Source: Amycolatopsis sp. WAC 01376 | Lineage (GTDB): Bacteria > Actinomycetota > Actinomycetes > Mycobacteriales > Pseudonocardiaceae | Reading direction: 5' to 3' | DNA: 64,000 bases | NCBI RefSeq assembly: GCF_003947415.1 | Contig: NZ_QHKL01000008.1 | Span: 124,001-188,000 of the forward strand | Shown here: positions 1 to 8,844 of the stretch, in pieces | Layout: each line of letters begins with the position of its first letter | How positions within the stretch are numbered: the first letter of the stretch is position 1 | The notes under the pieces: generated by a model | Told to the model about the DNA's origin: nothing | The model's database searches: none | What the model saw: only the letters and a program-made list of their open reading frames with translations | Translations under genes and position numbers: made by a program

Positions 1-551
1 CCAGCGGCTACTTGATCCACCAGTTTCTCGCCGGCAACACGAACCGGCGCACCGACGCCTACGGTGGCCCGATCGCGAACCGCCTCCGCTTCGCGGTGGA
101 GGTGGCACGGGCGGTCGGCGACGCGATCGGCCCGGAGCGCGTCGGCATCCGGCTGTCACCCGGCTCGACCCTCAACGGCATACGAGAGAGCGACACCGAA
201 CTGCTGTATCCCGAACTGATCCGCGCCCTCGTCCCGGCGGGACTGGCTTACGTGCACATCTCGGAATTCGGCACGCGGGACATCACCAAAGTCATCCGCG
301 CGGAGTGGCCGGGCACTCTCATCCTGAACCCGCATCCGGCGGGCGATGCCCCGGCGACCGCGGCCGACGGCGTGGAGGCCCTGCGGGACGACGTCGCCGA
401 CGCGATCAGCCTCGGTCAGCTGTGGCTGGCCAACCCGGACCTGCCCGAACGGATCGCCGCCGGCGGCCCGTTCACCGCCGCCGATCCCGCGAGCTTCTAC
501 GGCGGCGACCACCGCGGCTACACCGACTATCCCACCTCGGCCGAGGCATGA
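1..551 (+). CDS. Old yellow enzyme family NADH:flavin oxidoreductase, C-terminal part
   Basis: The 5' end lies outside the window; the open frame runs from base 3. The visible 182 residues begin at the family's conserved stretch ending in NTNRRTDAYGG, which in old yellow enzymes lies about midway through a roughly 360-residue FMN-dependent TIM barrel. The later GQLWLANPDLPERI segment matches the C-terminal FMN-site region (LxRPFIANPDL-type). Members reduce activated C=C bonds (enones, nitro compounds) with NADPH. The stop codon overlaps the ATG of the following exporter by four bases, so the two are translationally coupled, which suggests detoxification and export of an electrophile. Substrate not predictable. 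Confidence 0.9.
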   Translation, partial: SGYLIHQFLAGNTNRRTDAYGGPIANRLRFAVEVARAVGDAIGPERVGIRLSPGSTLNGIRESDTELLYPELIRALVPAGLAYVHISEFGTRDITKVIRAEWPGTLILNPHPAGDAPATAADGVEALRDDVADAISLGQLWLANPDLPERIAAGGPFTAADPASFYGGDHRGYTDYPTSAEA

Positions 552-1717
552 GCGCGCCGGTGCGCGCCCGGATTTCGGGGCCGTGGCTGGCTTTGCTGGC
601 CGGACCGCTGTCATTCGGCATCGCCGGGCCGTCGCTGATCCTGCCGGAAGCGGCTGCGGCGCTCGGCACCGGAATCGGCGCGGTGACGTGGATCGTGACG
701 GCCTTCGGCTGGGGTATCGCCGTCGGCACCCCGCTGCTCGCCGGCCTGCAGAGCCACCGCGGCGTCCGGACCGCGGTGCTCGCATGCGCCGCCCTGGTAC
801 TGGCAGGCGCCGTCGCGGTGACGACCGTTCCGTGGCTGCCGGTACTGATCGCCGGCAGTGCCCTGCAGGGGCTCGGCACCGCCGGTTTCACCACGATGGC
901 CATGACCCTCGCCGGCTCGGCACGCGCGATGGGCCTGGTCACCTCGTCGCTGGCGGTGGTCGGCTCGGCGTCGCCGTTGATCGGTGACCTCGTCGGCGAC
1001 GCGCTCGGCTGGCGGCTCGCGCTGGCCCTGCCCGCGCTCAGCCTGCTCGCCGTGCCCGCGGCGCTGCGGTCGGCCCCCGGGACGCCTGTCGTGCCGTCCC
1101 GGTTCGACGCGGTCGGCGCGCTGCTCCTGACAACGTTGGTCACCGCCTTGGTGTTCGTGCCGCATCACCCGCTGCCCGCGGGTATCGCCGTCGTCGTCAT
1201 CGCGGTTCTGCTCGCCCGGCACCTGCGATCGCGACCGGCCGGGTTCGTGCCCGCCGCGCTCCTGCGAACGCCGGTCTTCCTGATCGCGGCCGGGCTCGCG
1301 TTCGTGCTGGCGGTGGTCAACTTCGGGTTGATGTACGCGCTGCCGCCGCGGTTGACCGGAGAATCCGGCTGGACCAGCGGAGAGGTCGGATTCGCCATCC
1401 TGTGGCCGCTGCTGTTCGGCGGGCTGGTGTCCTATGTGGTCATCGCGGTGACGGCGAAGACCCCGTTCCGGGCGGTGACAGTGTTGTTCCCGGTACTCGC
1501 CGCTCTCGGCCTGACGCTTGCGGGAGTGGGTGTTTCCCCGGCCACGCTGCTGATCGCGCAAGCATTGGCATCACTCGCGGCGGCTTCGGGACAGGGTGTC
1601 TACGCGGTGCGCGCCGGAGACGCCGCCGGTTCTCATCGCACGGCGGGGATGGGCCTGTTCAGCCTCACCTACCTGCTGGGGGCGGCCTTCGGACCCGCCA
1701 TCGCCGCGCTCCTGTGA
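548..1717 (+). CDS. MFS transporter
   Basis: 389 residues, highly hydrophobic throughout, with about twelve predicted membrane segments starting near residue 10 (WLALLAGPLSFGIAGPSLILPEA). Length and pattern fit a major facilitator drug/metabolite:H+ antiporter. The ATG was chosen because it overlaps the stop of the upstream old yellow enzyme gene (ATGA) and opens directly into the first membrane helix; earlier in-frame starts would add about 80 charged Arg/Pro-rich residues that are an out-of-frame reading of the upstream gene. Probably exports the substrate or product of that reductase. Substrate unknown. Confidence 0.85.
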   Translation: MSAPVRARISGPWLALLAGPLSFGIAGPSLILPEAAAALGTGIGAVTWIVTAFGWGIAVGTPLLAGLQSHRGVRTAVLACAALVLAGAVAVTTVPWLPVLIAGSALQGLGTAGFTTMAMTLAGSARAMGLVTSSLAVVGSASPLIGDLVGDALGWRLALALPALSLLAVPAALRSAPGTPVVPSRFDAVGALLLTTLVTALVFVPHHPLPAGIAVVVIAVLLARHLRSRPAGFVPAALLRTPVFLIAAGLAFVLAVVNFGLMYALPPRLTGESGWTSGEVGFAILWPLLFGGLVSYVVIAVTAKTPFRAVTVLFPVLAALGLTLAGVGVSPATLLIAQALASLAAASGQGVYAVRAGDAAGSHRTAGMGLFSLTYLLGAAFGPAIAALL

Positions 1718-1852
1718 AACCCGGGGAAGGGAGCTTTTACCGCTGGGACGCGGGCAAAGCGCCCTTCGTCTCCATGCGCTTTAAGCCTTGCCTGAAAGAA
1801 TGAAGAGGGCCGCGGTTCTTGCTGGTGGGGTCCTGAGCACCGGCGGCATGCT

Positions 1853-2596
1853 TCACATGCCGGCTTTCAGTACGTCGATCTCGCAGCCTGGCGCGGCCGG
1901 ATCGAAGCCGTGCTCGACCAGCCAGCGGATCCCCAGCAGGCTCCGCAACGACCACCACGCGCGGATCACGTCGAGGTCGACATCAACGCCGTAGCCGGCG
2001 ACGACGTCACCGAGGTGTTCGCTGTGGCCGAGCGTCAAGGTGGCGAGATCGAACAGGGCATCTCCTTGGGCTGCCTCGGTCCAGTCGATCACGCCGGTGA
2101 TCTCGTCACCGTCGACGAACACGTGGCTGACCTGCAGGTCACCGTGCGTGAACACCGGTGTCCACGGCCGGAGCGCGGCCTCGGCGACCTGGCGGTTCCG
2201 CGTGACCAGATCGGCGGGGAGGACGCCGTTCGTGAGGAGCCACTCGCATTCGGCGTCGAGTCGCGATACGAACTCACCGGGGCTTCGGCCGGGCCGGGGT
2301 GGCTGCGGCGCGTCATGCAGCCTCCGCACGGCGGCACCCGCCGCGATCCAGGCTGACGGCGACGCCGGCGACGGCTCGCCGAGACGGCCGAGCGCCTTAC
2401 CGGGAAGGGCGGCGAGCGCGAGCACGGGCGGCTTGCGCCACAGGATCTGCGGAGTCGGGATCGGGGCCAGGGCCATCGCCTCGACCTCGATGTCGGTACG
2501 CGTCTGATCGGCGTCGATCTTCAGGAACACGTCGCCGGCGCGCAGGGTCGCGCATTCGTGATGGGCGACGACGACTTCGACGTTCATGTCTGCCAT
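1853..2596 (-). CDS. Aminoglycoside phosphotransferase (APH)-like small-molecule kinase
   Basis: 247 residues with the APH/choline kinase fold signature: catalytic loop HGDLQVSHVF at residues 151-160 (base Asp153) and the Mg-binding IDW motif around Asp171. The classical loop is HxDxxxxN; here the last position is His158, a variant I recall from other actinobacterial members. Such proteins phosphorylate aminoglycosides, macrolides or ordinary metabolites; no resistance phenotype can be inferred. Start: ATG 2596 begins MADMNVE; ATG 2587 is an alternative, and neither has a good ribosome site. The gene is convergent with the MFS gene and stands alone. Confidence 0.75.
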   Translation of the reverse strand: MADMNVEVVVAHHECATLRAGDVFLKIDADQTRTDIEVEAMALAPIPTPQILWRKPPVLALAALPGKALGRLGEPSPASPSAWIAAGAAVRRLHDAPQPPRPGRSPGEFVSRLDAECEWLLTNGVLPADLVTRNRQVAEAALRPWTPVFTHGDLQVSHVFVDGDEITGVIDWTEAAQGDALFDLATLTLGHSEHLGDVVAGYGVDVDLDVIRAWWSLRSLLGIRWLVEHGFDPAAPGCEIDVLKAGM

Positions 2597-3094
2597 TGTG
2601 GCGGGAAGGGCCACCGACGTCGCCGGAGTTTTCGTCCGAGTGTCCACGATGGATTCCAGCGCGTCCGAGTTTGACCCGCGGCCCGCTACGCCGCCTTCGC
2701 GCTGCCCCGTACTCCGAACGATGTGCACGGTCGACCGCCAGAAAACTGGAACGTCGCAGGTTGTGCCTGGTGCCCCGGATCCGACGGGCGCGGTCTCACG
2801 ACCGGGACTGTCACTGCGACGCGACCCATGATCAGGGCGAACGCCATGATCACCAACGGAAACACCAGCACTATCCACATGGAATATGAGGTTCCGGCGG
2901 CCCCCGGGTTTCAACCCTGATCGCTTTTGCGAGGTCTCCGCATAGGTCCGTCTGATCGATGGCCGAGTCACTACTCAAGGCGACGAACCAGAAAGGTCAG
3001 TCCTTCCGGGCTGCTCGACCGCATCCACGGTTCAGATGACCTCGCAAGGAATTTCGGCTGCGCCGCAACGACCCGAGCCTTTCGGGTCCGCTAC
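2597..3094. other. Intergenic region, 498 bp
   Basis: No convincing full gene. The only protein-like signal is a short minus-strand frame with a hydrophobic N-terminus, listed separately. The rest contains no hairpin, tRNA or known domain that I can see. Confidence 0.5.
2686..2880 (-). CDS. Possible small single-pass membrane protein
   Basis: 64 residues; the first 21 (MWIVLVFPLVIMAFALIMGRV) form a clean membrane helix, like many short actinobacterial membrane proteins of unknown role. After residue 30 the sequence is low in recognisable structure (Pro/Arg/Ser-rich), so the gene may be truncated or fortuitous. A GGAA lies about 14 bases before the ATG, a weak ribosome site. No family recognised. 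Confidence 0.3.
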   Translation of the reverse strand: MWIVLVFPLVIMAFALIMGRVAVTVPVVRPRPSDPGHQAQPATFQFSGGRPCTSFGVRGSAKAA

Positions 3095-3973
3095 TCAGCG
3101 TTCGGGTAGGTGCAGCAGATCGAGGAACGCGGTCGCCGCCGGGGTGCGCCCGACACCGCTCCAGATGAGGTACTCGACACGCCTGGGCGCGTCGGTGATC
3201 TCGACGGTGGCCAGACCGGTCAGGTGGGGGACGTAGGCCGAGGGCAGCAGCGCGATCGCCAGCCCCTTCCGCACGAGCCGGGCCATCATGAAGTCCGCGG
3301 TGGTGACCTCGAACGCGACCTCACGGTTCAGCCCCGCGGCGGCGAACGCCTCGTCCGACTGTGCCCGCGCGGCCGAGTGCGGCGGCAGGTCGATGAAGGT
3401 CTCGGTGGAGAGCCGGGCGAGGTCGACGGCTGGTTCGCCCGCCAGCGGGTGGTCCGGGGCGACGACGGCGACCAGCCGGTCCCGGGCAAGTTCACGGGCG
3501 TTGACGCCCACCGGTCGCACGCTGGTGGGCAACCCGAGGAAGGCGACCTCGATCCTGCCCTGTCTGACCTGCTCGGTGAGTTCTTCGCTGCCGCCGACGC
3601 GGATGTTCAGCTGAACCTGGGGATATCTCTTGCGGAACCGGCTCAGCGCGTCCGGGATGTCGACGGCGGCCACGGTGGGGATGAGGCCGAGAGCGAGCCT
3701 CCCGCGCACCTCGCCGGTCACCGCCGCGACGTCGGCGGCCGCCCGCTCCGCGGCGTTGAGGCTCTCGCGGGCCGCGGCCACGAATACCTCCCCCGCCGAG
3801 GTGATGCGCACATGGCGACTGGTGCGGTCGAACAGCCGCGCGCCCAGTTCCCGTTCGAGGCCGGCGATCTGGCGGCTCAGCGCCGACTGGACGACCAGGC
3901 ACTGCTCCGCGGCACGGGTGAAGCTGTTCGTCTCGGCGACGGCGAGGACGTAACGCATCTGCTGAAGCTCCAT
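3095..3973 (-). CDS. LysR-family transcriptional regulator
   Basis: 292 residues, the normal LysR length. N-terminal winged helix-turn-helix at residues 1-60 (MELQQMRYVLAVAETNSFTRAA followed by VVQSALSRQIAGLERELGARLFDR), then a periplasmic-binding-protein-like effector domain from about residue 90 (RGRLALGLIPTVAA). Divergent from the MFS exporter that starts 184 bp away, the standard arrangement in which the regulator binds the shared intergenic region, represses itself and activates its target when it senses a co-inducer. Inducer unknown. Confidence 0.92.
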   Translation of the reverse strand: MELQQMRYVLAVAETNSFTRAAEQCLVVQSALSRQIAGLERELGARLFDRTSRHVRITSAGEVFVAAARESLNAAERAAADVAAVTGEVRGRLALGLIPTVAAVDIPDALSRFRKRYPQVQLNIRVGGSEELTEQVRQGRIEVAFLGLPTSVRPVGVNARELARDRLVAVVAPDHPLAGEPAVDLARLSTETFIDLPPHSAARAQSDEAFAAAGLNREVAFEVTTADFMMARLVRKGLAIALLPSAYVPHLTGLATVEITDAPRRVEYLIWSGVGRTPAATAFLDLLHLPER

Positions 3974-4123
3974 CGATCAATGCTGGCACGGCATCGCTGG
4001 GGTTACAACATTGCGTTGGACTCATCGCTGGAACGCCGCGAGACTCGGATCGTGGCAAGGCCACATCGGGACTTCGGAGGTGAACGGATCATCACGACCG
4101 ATTACCCCGACCTCAAACTCCTG

Positions 4124-4139
4124 CCCCGCTCGTGCGGGG
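4124..4139 (+). promoter_or_regulatory. GC hairpin in the leader of the MFS gene
   Basis: CCCCGC-TCGT-GCGGGG, a perfect 6-bp stem with a 4-base loop, ending seven bases before the AGAAGGA ribosome site of the following gene. It could modulate translation initiation, but it has no U-tract and is not a terminator. Role is inference only. Confidence 0.4.
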
Positions 4140-4157
4140 ACCTTCAGAAGGACACGT

Positions 4158-5342
4158 ATGACCACTGTCAGCACTGAACCGCGCTCACAGTTCCGAGCGT
4201 GGCTGGGCGTCGCGGCCATTACCGCGAGCTTGTTCGTCTTCGTCACCACCGAGCTGATGCCCGTCGGGCTGCTCACCCCGCTCAGCGCGGGACTATCCGT
4301 CTCCGTCGGCCTCGCGGGCATGATGGTGACGCTGTACGGCATCTCCGCGGGCGTCGGGGTGCCGTTCCTGGTCGCGTGGAGCCGCAAGGTGAACCGTCGC
4401 ACTCTCCTCGCCACGATGCTGGCAATCATGGCGGTCGGCAACCTCGTCACGGCCGTGTCGCCGAACTTTCCGATCATCCTGGCCGCCCGGCTCGTCACCG
4501 GCTTCGCGCACGGCGTTTTCTGGGCGATCGGCGTCGCCATGGCGATGCGGCTCGTCCCCGACAAGAAGGCCGGCAAGGCCGCCGCAGTCGTGCTTTCCGG
4601 CATGTCGATCGCCACCGTGGCGGGTATGCCGCTGGGCACGTTCATCGAGAGTCTCACCGACTGGCGCACCACATTCCTCATCTGGAGCGGCCTGAGCATG
4701 GCGGTACTCCTCGCCGTGGTGCTCACGCTTCCGTCGCTGCCGTCCCAGAGCGCCGTCCCGGTGCGGGAGGTGTTCGCGCTGCCGTTCCGGAACGGGCGGC
4801 TGCGGATCGTGATGACCACCGTCGCGCTTTACGTGCTCGGGCACTTCGGCGCGTACACGTTCATCCGCCCCTTTATGGAGCAGCGCATCGGGGCGTCGGC
4901 GGCGTGGGTCACCGGGCTGCTGATCGTCTTCGGGGTCGGTGGCGCGGTCGGCAACTTCGTCGCCGGGCACACGGTCGGCAGGAACATGCGCGCGACGTTC
5001 GTCGTCGCCTGCTCCGGGCTCGTCGCCTCGCTGCTGCTGCTCCTGGTGATCGGCGGCAGCCCGGCGGGCCTGGTGGTCGCCATGGTGGCGTGGGGGATAT
5101 CCTTCGGCGCCGCCAATCTCTGCCAGGTCAACATGATGCTCGCCTCGGCCCCGGACACCTTCGAGGCCGCCATGTCGCTCAACACCATGGGATACAACAT
5201 CTCGATCGCGCTCGGCGCGCTGCTCGGAGGATTGTTCGCGAGCGGCTTCGGGACCATCGGCGCGGTGTGGTTCGGCGTCGCGTTGACGGTGGCCGCACTG
5301 CTGACAGCCTTCGGCTCGCACCGCGATGCCGCGCACACCTGA
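4158..5342 (+). CDS. MFS transporter (DHA1 / arabinose-efflux-like)
   Basis: 394 residues with twelve predicted membrane helices; the first covers roughly residues 17-40 (VAAITASLFVFVTTELMPVGLL). The N-terminal TTELMPVGLLTPL pattern and the conserved loop after helix 2 are typical of the DHA1 YdhP/AraJ-type exporters of sugars, purine ribonucleosides or drugs. The ATG has a good AGAAGGA site seven bases upstream. Likely controlled by the divergent LysR regulator. Confidence 0.88.
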   Translation: MTTVSTEPRSQFRAWLGVAAITASLFVFVTTELMPVGLLTPLSAGLSVSVGLAGMMVTLYGISAGVGVPFLVAWSRKVNRRTLLATMLAIMAVGNLVTAVSPNFPIILAARLVTGFAHGVFWAIGVAMAMRLVPDKKAGKAAAVVLSGMSIATVAGMPLGTFIESLTDWRTTFLIWSGLSMAVLLAVVLTLPSLPSQSAVPVREVFALPFRNGRLRIVMTTVALYVLGHFGAYTFIRPFMEQRIGASAAWVTGLLIVFGVGGAVGNFVAGHTVGRNMRATFVVACSGLVASLLLLLVIGGSPAGLVVAMVAWGISFGAANLCQVNMMLASAPDTFEAAMSLNTMGYNISIALGALLGGLFASGFGTIGAVWFGVALTVAALLTAFGSHRDAAHT

Positions 5343-5723
5343 AGGGGCACCCACGAGACAGGTCTCGCGGCCGGGTTTCCTTGGCGCGGCGATGACGACG
5401 TGGATGACAGTCGATGAGGCCGTCTCCGCTTTTACAGGGACTGCCCGCGCCGCTTTCGACGCGGGCCCGAACCAACACCACTTGACCGGAGCCGAGAGAT
5501 TCATCGTCTCTATCTGGCACGCGCCCATGACATAGCGGCACACCTCAACGCCTACCAGCAACCGCGCCTCTCTCACTAATTTTCCTGGAGCAGTTCTGGA
5601 GCACGACATCGGTTACAACAGCGCCCAACAACGATGAACCGCGCTGAACGGAGCACAACTGCTCCAACCGACCAGCGGGTTCTCGATAACCGCAGGTCAG
5701 CGCCCTGCACGAACCTGGCAGTG
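5343..5723. other. Intergenic region with short repeats beside a tRNA fragment
   Basis: No supported gene. The part nearest the tRNA fragment (5587-5665) carries TGGAGCA twice in tandem and an inverted copy TGCTCCA, the kind of short arm-type repeats seen beside integrase att sites. No integrase reading frame remains. A 47-codon frame from 5392 has no ribosome site or family and is not called. Confidence 0.4.
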
Positions 5724-5756
5724 AGGGGGTCAGGGGTTCGAGTCCCCTTAGCTCCA
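5724..5756 (+). tRNA. 3' fragment of a tRNA, probably tRNA-Ala (att-site scar)
   Basis: The sequence contains a perfect T-arm (stem AGGGG/CCCCT, loop TTCGAGT) followed by the 3' acceptor strand TAGCTCC and discriminator A, preceded by GGGGGTC. This matches what I remember of the 3' end of actinobacterial tRNA-Ala(GGC). No 5' acceptor strand (GGGGCTA), D-arm or matching anticodon stem precedes it, so the gene is not functional. A 3' tRNA fragment alone is the hallmark of the far end of an element integrated into a tRNA, or of a duplication. The identity as Ala is from memory and moderately sure. Confidence 0.7.
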
Positions 5757-5763
5757 CAATACG

Positions 5764-5809
5764 AAAACCCTCCCGGATCAGCGGAATTCCGCAGGTCGGG
5801 GAGGGTTTT
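5764..5809 (+). terminator. Rho-independent terminator after the tRNA fragment
   Basis: Outer stem AAAACCCTCCC / GGGAGGGTTTT (11 bp, perfect) ending in a T-run, enclosing the 12-bp palindrome GCGGAATTCCGC. It lies eight bases after the tRNA 3' end, so the fragment still carries its native downstream terminator, which supports a genuine tRNA-locus origin. Confidence 0.75.
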
Positions 5810-5819
5810 CTCGTTTGAT

Positions 5820-5852
5820 GGTGGATCTTCGGTGATCGCCTGAAGATCCACC
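5820..5852. repeat. Inverted repeat (hairpin)
   Basis: GGTGGATCTTC / GAAGATCCACC, 11-bp perfect arms around an 11-base loop, directly after the terminator. No T-tract. Possibly a second structural element or a protein-binding site; function unknown. Confidence 0.5.
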
Positions 5853-6146
5853 ACAGATCGATTCACGAACCTCGGCTGGAGGATTTCTGGATCAGCAACA
5901 GGCGCCCTGCCGCGGGCACGTGGGACTCGCGGTGAAGCGAGACAGGAAACGTCTCAGCTGCTACCGGTTCTCCCCCCTGCTTCCCACCACCGGGATGGGA
6001 CTGCTCGCAACGATCAGACCCGGGATGACGGTCGGCATCACAGGATGTCGACGAGCATTGATGGCGCCCCATACGCCCGCGATGATCGCCTGCCACGGTT
6101 CAGAGGTCCGATAGGCTCCCGCCGACAACGTTGAGGGGGAACTTCG

Positions 6147-6905
6147 ATGTCGAGATCTGTCAGACCCGTGCTGTGGACTTTCGGGACGCTCGCCGTGGGC
6201 GGGCTCGTGTTCTGGCTGGTGTTGGCCCTGAACATCCCATACCGAATTACTGCTACGCCGGAGACAACCTCGGCCACCATGTCGGAGACCACACCGGACC
6301 CGTCGCTCATGTCGGCTCCTCCGGCGGACATGTCCGCGTGGGTCACCGACATTCGGCCCGGCCCGGACGACCACAGTGCGGTACTGCGCGTCGATCTGCC
6401 TGCCTGTGCCGTCGAACCGCACACCCAGATCACCGAAGCTGCCGGCAGGATCGACGCCGGCGTCTTGTTCCAGCCCAGGAACGGCCCGGACTGCAAGCAG
6501 GTCCCGACCGACTTCCCGATGAAGACAGCAGCACCAATCGGGAAGCGGCCGGTGCTCGTCAACGCCGGGGACACCTGGGGGCTGACGTCCACCGGCTGGA
6601 AGAAATGCGACAAGATCCTCGGTTGCGAACCGCCCACCGACCATTGCGACCAAGCATGGGTGGCGCAGGTGGAGTTCAGCGCAGAGGCCGAGCACCCGGG
6701 CACAACACGGGCGTGCGACCAGAACTGGCTGATCCACGACCTGCGGCGGCACAGTGGCCAGGCCCCGGCCCGGGTCGTCTCCCGCTGGGCCGGCAACGGC
6801 TGGATGAGCTTCGCCTCGGCGAAGGGCGGCGGCTGCAGCGAAATCCTCGCTGTCGAGCCAGCATTCCCCACCCACCTCTGTCAGAATCTCACCCCTCCCT
6901 CGTGA
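6147..6905 (+). CDS. Membrane-anchored, cysteine-rich exported protein of unknown function
   Basis: 252 residues. A hydrophobic helix at about residues 9-28 (LWTFGTLAVGGLVFWLVLAL) acts as an uncleaved anchor or signal, followed by a Thr/Ser/Pro-rich linker and an exported domain with eight cysteines, consistent with four disulfides outside the cytoplasm. The ATG has a strong TTGAGGGGGA ribosome site. I do not recognise the domain. It stands alone, with no operon partner in the same direction. Confidence 0.75.
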   Translation: MSRSVRPVLWTFGTLAVGGLVFWLVLALNIPYRITATPETTSATMSETTPDPSLMSAPPADMSAWVTDIRPGPDDHSAVLRVDLPACAVEPHTQITEAAGRIDAGVLFQPRNGPDCKQVPTDFPMKTAAPIGKRPVLVNAGDTWGLTSTGWKKCDKILGCEPPTDHCDQAWVAQVEFSAEAEHPGTTRACDQNWLIHDLRRHSGQAPARVVSRWAGNGWMSFASAKGGGCSEILAVEPAFPTHLCQNLTPPS

Positions 6906-7345
6906 GGACCCGACCCCCGGTTACGGCCGCCATGACCCAAGCCCAGTCCGCGCAACGGCCGAACTTCCCGTGACGCCAACGTGGCGCATCCGCTCATCGG
7001 CATGAGCCGACGTCACCTGCTGGAGCCGATAGCCCGGGAGTCACGCGTCAGCGCCGTGAGGTGACCGATCTCCTCTTCGTTGACGCCGTGGCGGGCCATC
7101 TGCGGATTACGGCACCGAGTAGCTCTCACCTCAAGGAAGGAATCACTGATGACCGCCAGCCACGCGGAATTCGCGACCGAAGCTCCATTTCGGCGGTGGT
7201 GAATGCACGTTCTCGACGACGAGGACATGTCGATCTTGTGTGAGCTGCGTGTTCCGGCATGCCTCACAGCGATTACACCGTGATCAGTCTCAGTTGCCTT
7301 GCCACTCCTCAGGGGCCGCTCGACTCTGCGGTTCGGCACCGATGA
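6906..7345. other. Intergenic region with two tandem micro-ORFs
   Basis: No gene above 50 codons is supported. A strong AAGGAAGGA site precedes ATG 7149, opening 17 codons that end at TGA 7200-7202; ATG 7203 follows immediately and in the same frame for 26 codons to 7283. The pair could be a leader peptide, or a 44-codon gene interrupted by a nonsense TGA. Nothing else seen. Confidence 0.35.
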
Positions 7346-8353
7346 TCAGACCGGCGGGCGAGCGTAGGTGACCGAGTACGGGTTGCCGTGGATGACGAAC
7401 GGCAGCGTGCCGCCGTTGTCCTGCACGAAGGCGTTGATCCGCCAGGTCCCGCACCCGCTGGCCGGCTGGGTCACCGTCAGCTGCCCGAGTAGCCGCAGGT
7501 GGTGCAGATTCCCGCTCACCGCCGCGGTTTCCGAGGGCGTGGCCTGGGCGACGCAGCCGGGCGCGGCTGAGGACGGCGTCGCGACCGTCCGGAACCGCAC
7601 CATCGCGGTGTTGCCCTTGCCCGGATAGGTGGTGCCGTCCGGGCAGGCGTTGCCACCGTCGCCGTAACAGCTCGTGGCGAAGAGATCGGCGGTGGCGAGG
7701 AACCTGGTGGCTCCCGGCAATGGGGTGTAGTCCACCGGGTTCACCTGTTTGCCGGGCGCATCCATCCCGAGGAAGGTGTTCTGCGAGGACCCGAACGTCT
7801 GCGCGGAGCCCTCGGGGCCGATGGCTCCGTCGATGTCCCCGATGAAGCCGCTGTACAACTTGGCGGTCTCGCGGCCGGGCCGGCCGGGTTGCCCGGCCGC
7901 GTACCCGTTGAGGACGTACGCCCGCAGCAGGCACTCGTAGTTGCCCGTGGTGGCCGGCTTGAACAGCATGCGCACGACGAGCGTGACCCTGCCGCCGCCG
8001 TGCAGCAGGTTCTGGCCGCTCCAGATCTGCCCGTGCTGGGTCGCCGTGTTCGGCAGCGTCTTGCCGCCCACCGGCTGGCAGGTGATCTTGTGCCCGATCG
8101 CGATGGCGGACACCGCGCCGTCCACTCGGCCGTCGCCGACCTCGATCTCACTGCGCAGGTTGTGCGAAGTGCCCGCGGTGACCGTGCCGAGGACGAGCCG
8201 GGCGCGGACCTCGCCTTCGCCGCCGGGTGACTCCACCATCGTCACCGGCGCGGCCTCGGCGATCTTGTCGTAGGCGTGGGCGGTTCCGGCGAGCACCGGG
8301 ACCAGGAGCAGGGCGCTGAGTGTGGCCAGAAGGATTCGCACGCCTCCCACCAT
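7346..8353 (-). CDS. Secreted protein of unknown function
   Basis: 335 residues. A classical Sec signal peptide at about 1-23 (VRILLATLSALLLVPVLAGTAHA) with an AHA cleavage site precedes a Gly/Thr-rich, beta-looking exported domain with six or so cysteines, including GDGGNACPDGTTYPGKG. No enzymatic motif is recognised; the pattern resembles large secreted actinobacterial proteins of unknown function. ATG 8353 was chosen because it opens directly into the signal peptide; a longer start at 8389 adds 12 residues with no ribosome site. Monocistronic. Confidence 0.75.
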   Translation of the reverse strand: MVGGVRILLATLSALLLVPVLAGTAHAYDKIAEAAPVTMVESPGGEGEVRARLVLGTVTAGTSHNLRSEIEVGDGRVDGAVSAIAIGHKITCQPVGGKTLPNTATQHGQIWSGQNLLHGGGRVTLVVRMLFKPATTGNYECLLRAYVLNGYAAGQPGRPGRETAKLYSGFIGDIDGAIGPEGSAQTFGSSQNTFLGMDAPGKQVNPVDYTPLPGATRFLATADLFATSCYGDGGNACPDGTTYPGKGNTAMVRFRTVATPSSAAPGCVAQATPSETAAVSGNLHHLRLLGQLTVTQPASGCGTWRINAFVQDNGGTLPFVIHGNPYSVTYARPPV

Positions 8354-8844
8354 GCCGCAGACGACTAAGCCTTGTACCCGGTTCGGCACGGATCGGGTCA
8401 GACCAGGTGACTGCTCGAGGGCAGTGGCGTTCGCGAGGGCGTGACCGTGCTCGGAGAGCCCGGTGATCGCCGCGGCGGTCAGCGCGCGAACCGGAGATGA
8501 TCATCCGGTTCGCCCCCCCAGCGGGAACCCCACCGTTTGTGTCCGGGAAACGCACTAACGGCGCCGATTTCACGGAGTCTGATCACACACCGCACAACAG
8601 CGGGCCTACGTTCAGACGAGAACGGCGCTCAGGTGGGTACTGATGTCGACCGGCTGTTTCGGCCGGTTGCGCACGCCGCTACGTTTCGGATTGGAATCGA
8701 TCACTCTCCTTCGAAGAACGGCAATACCTCAAGCCGAACACTTTTCGCGAATTGCTTTGATGAGATCCTCGCGCATACCAGCCGGCCCGCTCGCCGGACC
8801 GGACGACCGGAGGAACACCACTACTCTTCAGACAAGGAACCCCG
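8354..8844. other. Intergenic region, 491 bp, divergent promoters
   Basis: Separates two divergent genes and must contain both promoters. A small hairpin (ACCGGC/GCCGGT, about 8648-8670) is visible. No gene, RNA or repeat family is recognised. Confidence 0.4.

Noticed and set aside
5392..5535. 47-codon plus-strand frame after the MFS gene
   Set aside because: No ribosome site, no recognisable family, next to a tRNA scar; too little support.
5545..5757. Minus-strand reading frame beginning MELRGLEPLTPSLP
   Set aside because: This start sequence is the antisense translation of a tRNA 3' end (T-arm and acceptor); it is a familiar annotation artefact, not a protein.
7013..7339. Minus-strand 108-codon frame
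   Set aside because: No ribosome site or family, and it overlaps the better-supported micro-ORFs on the other strand.
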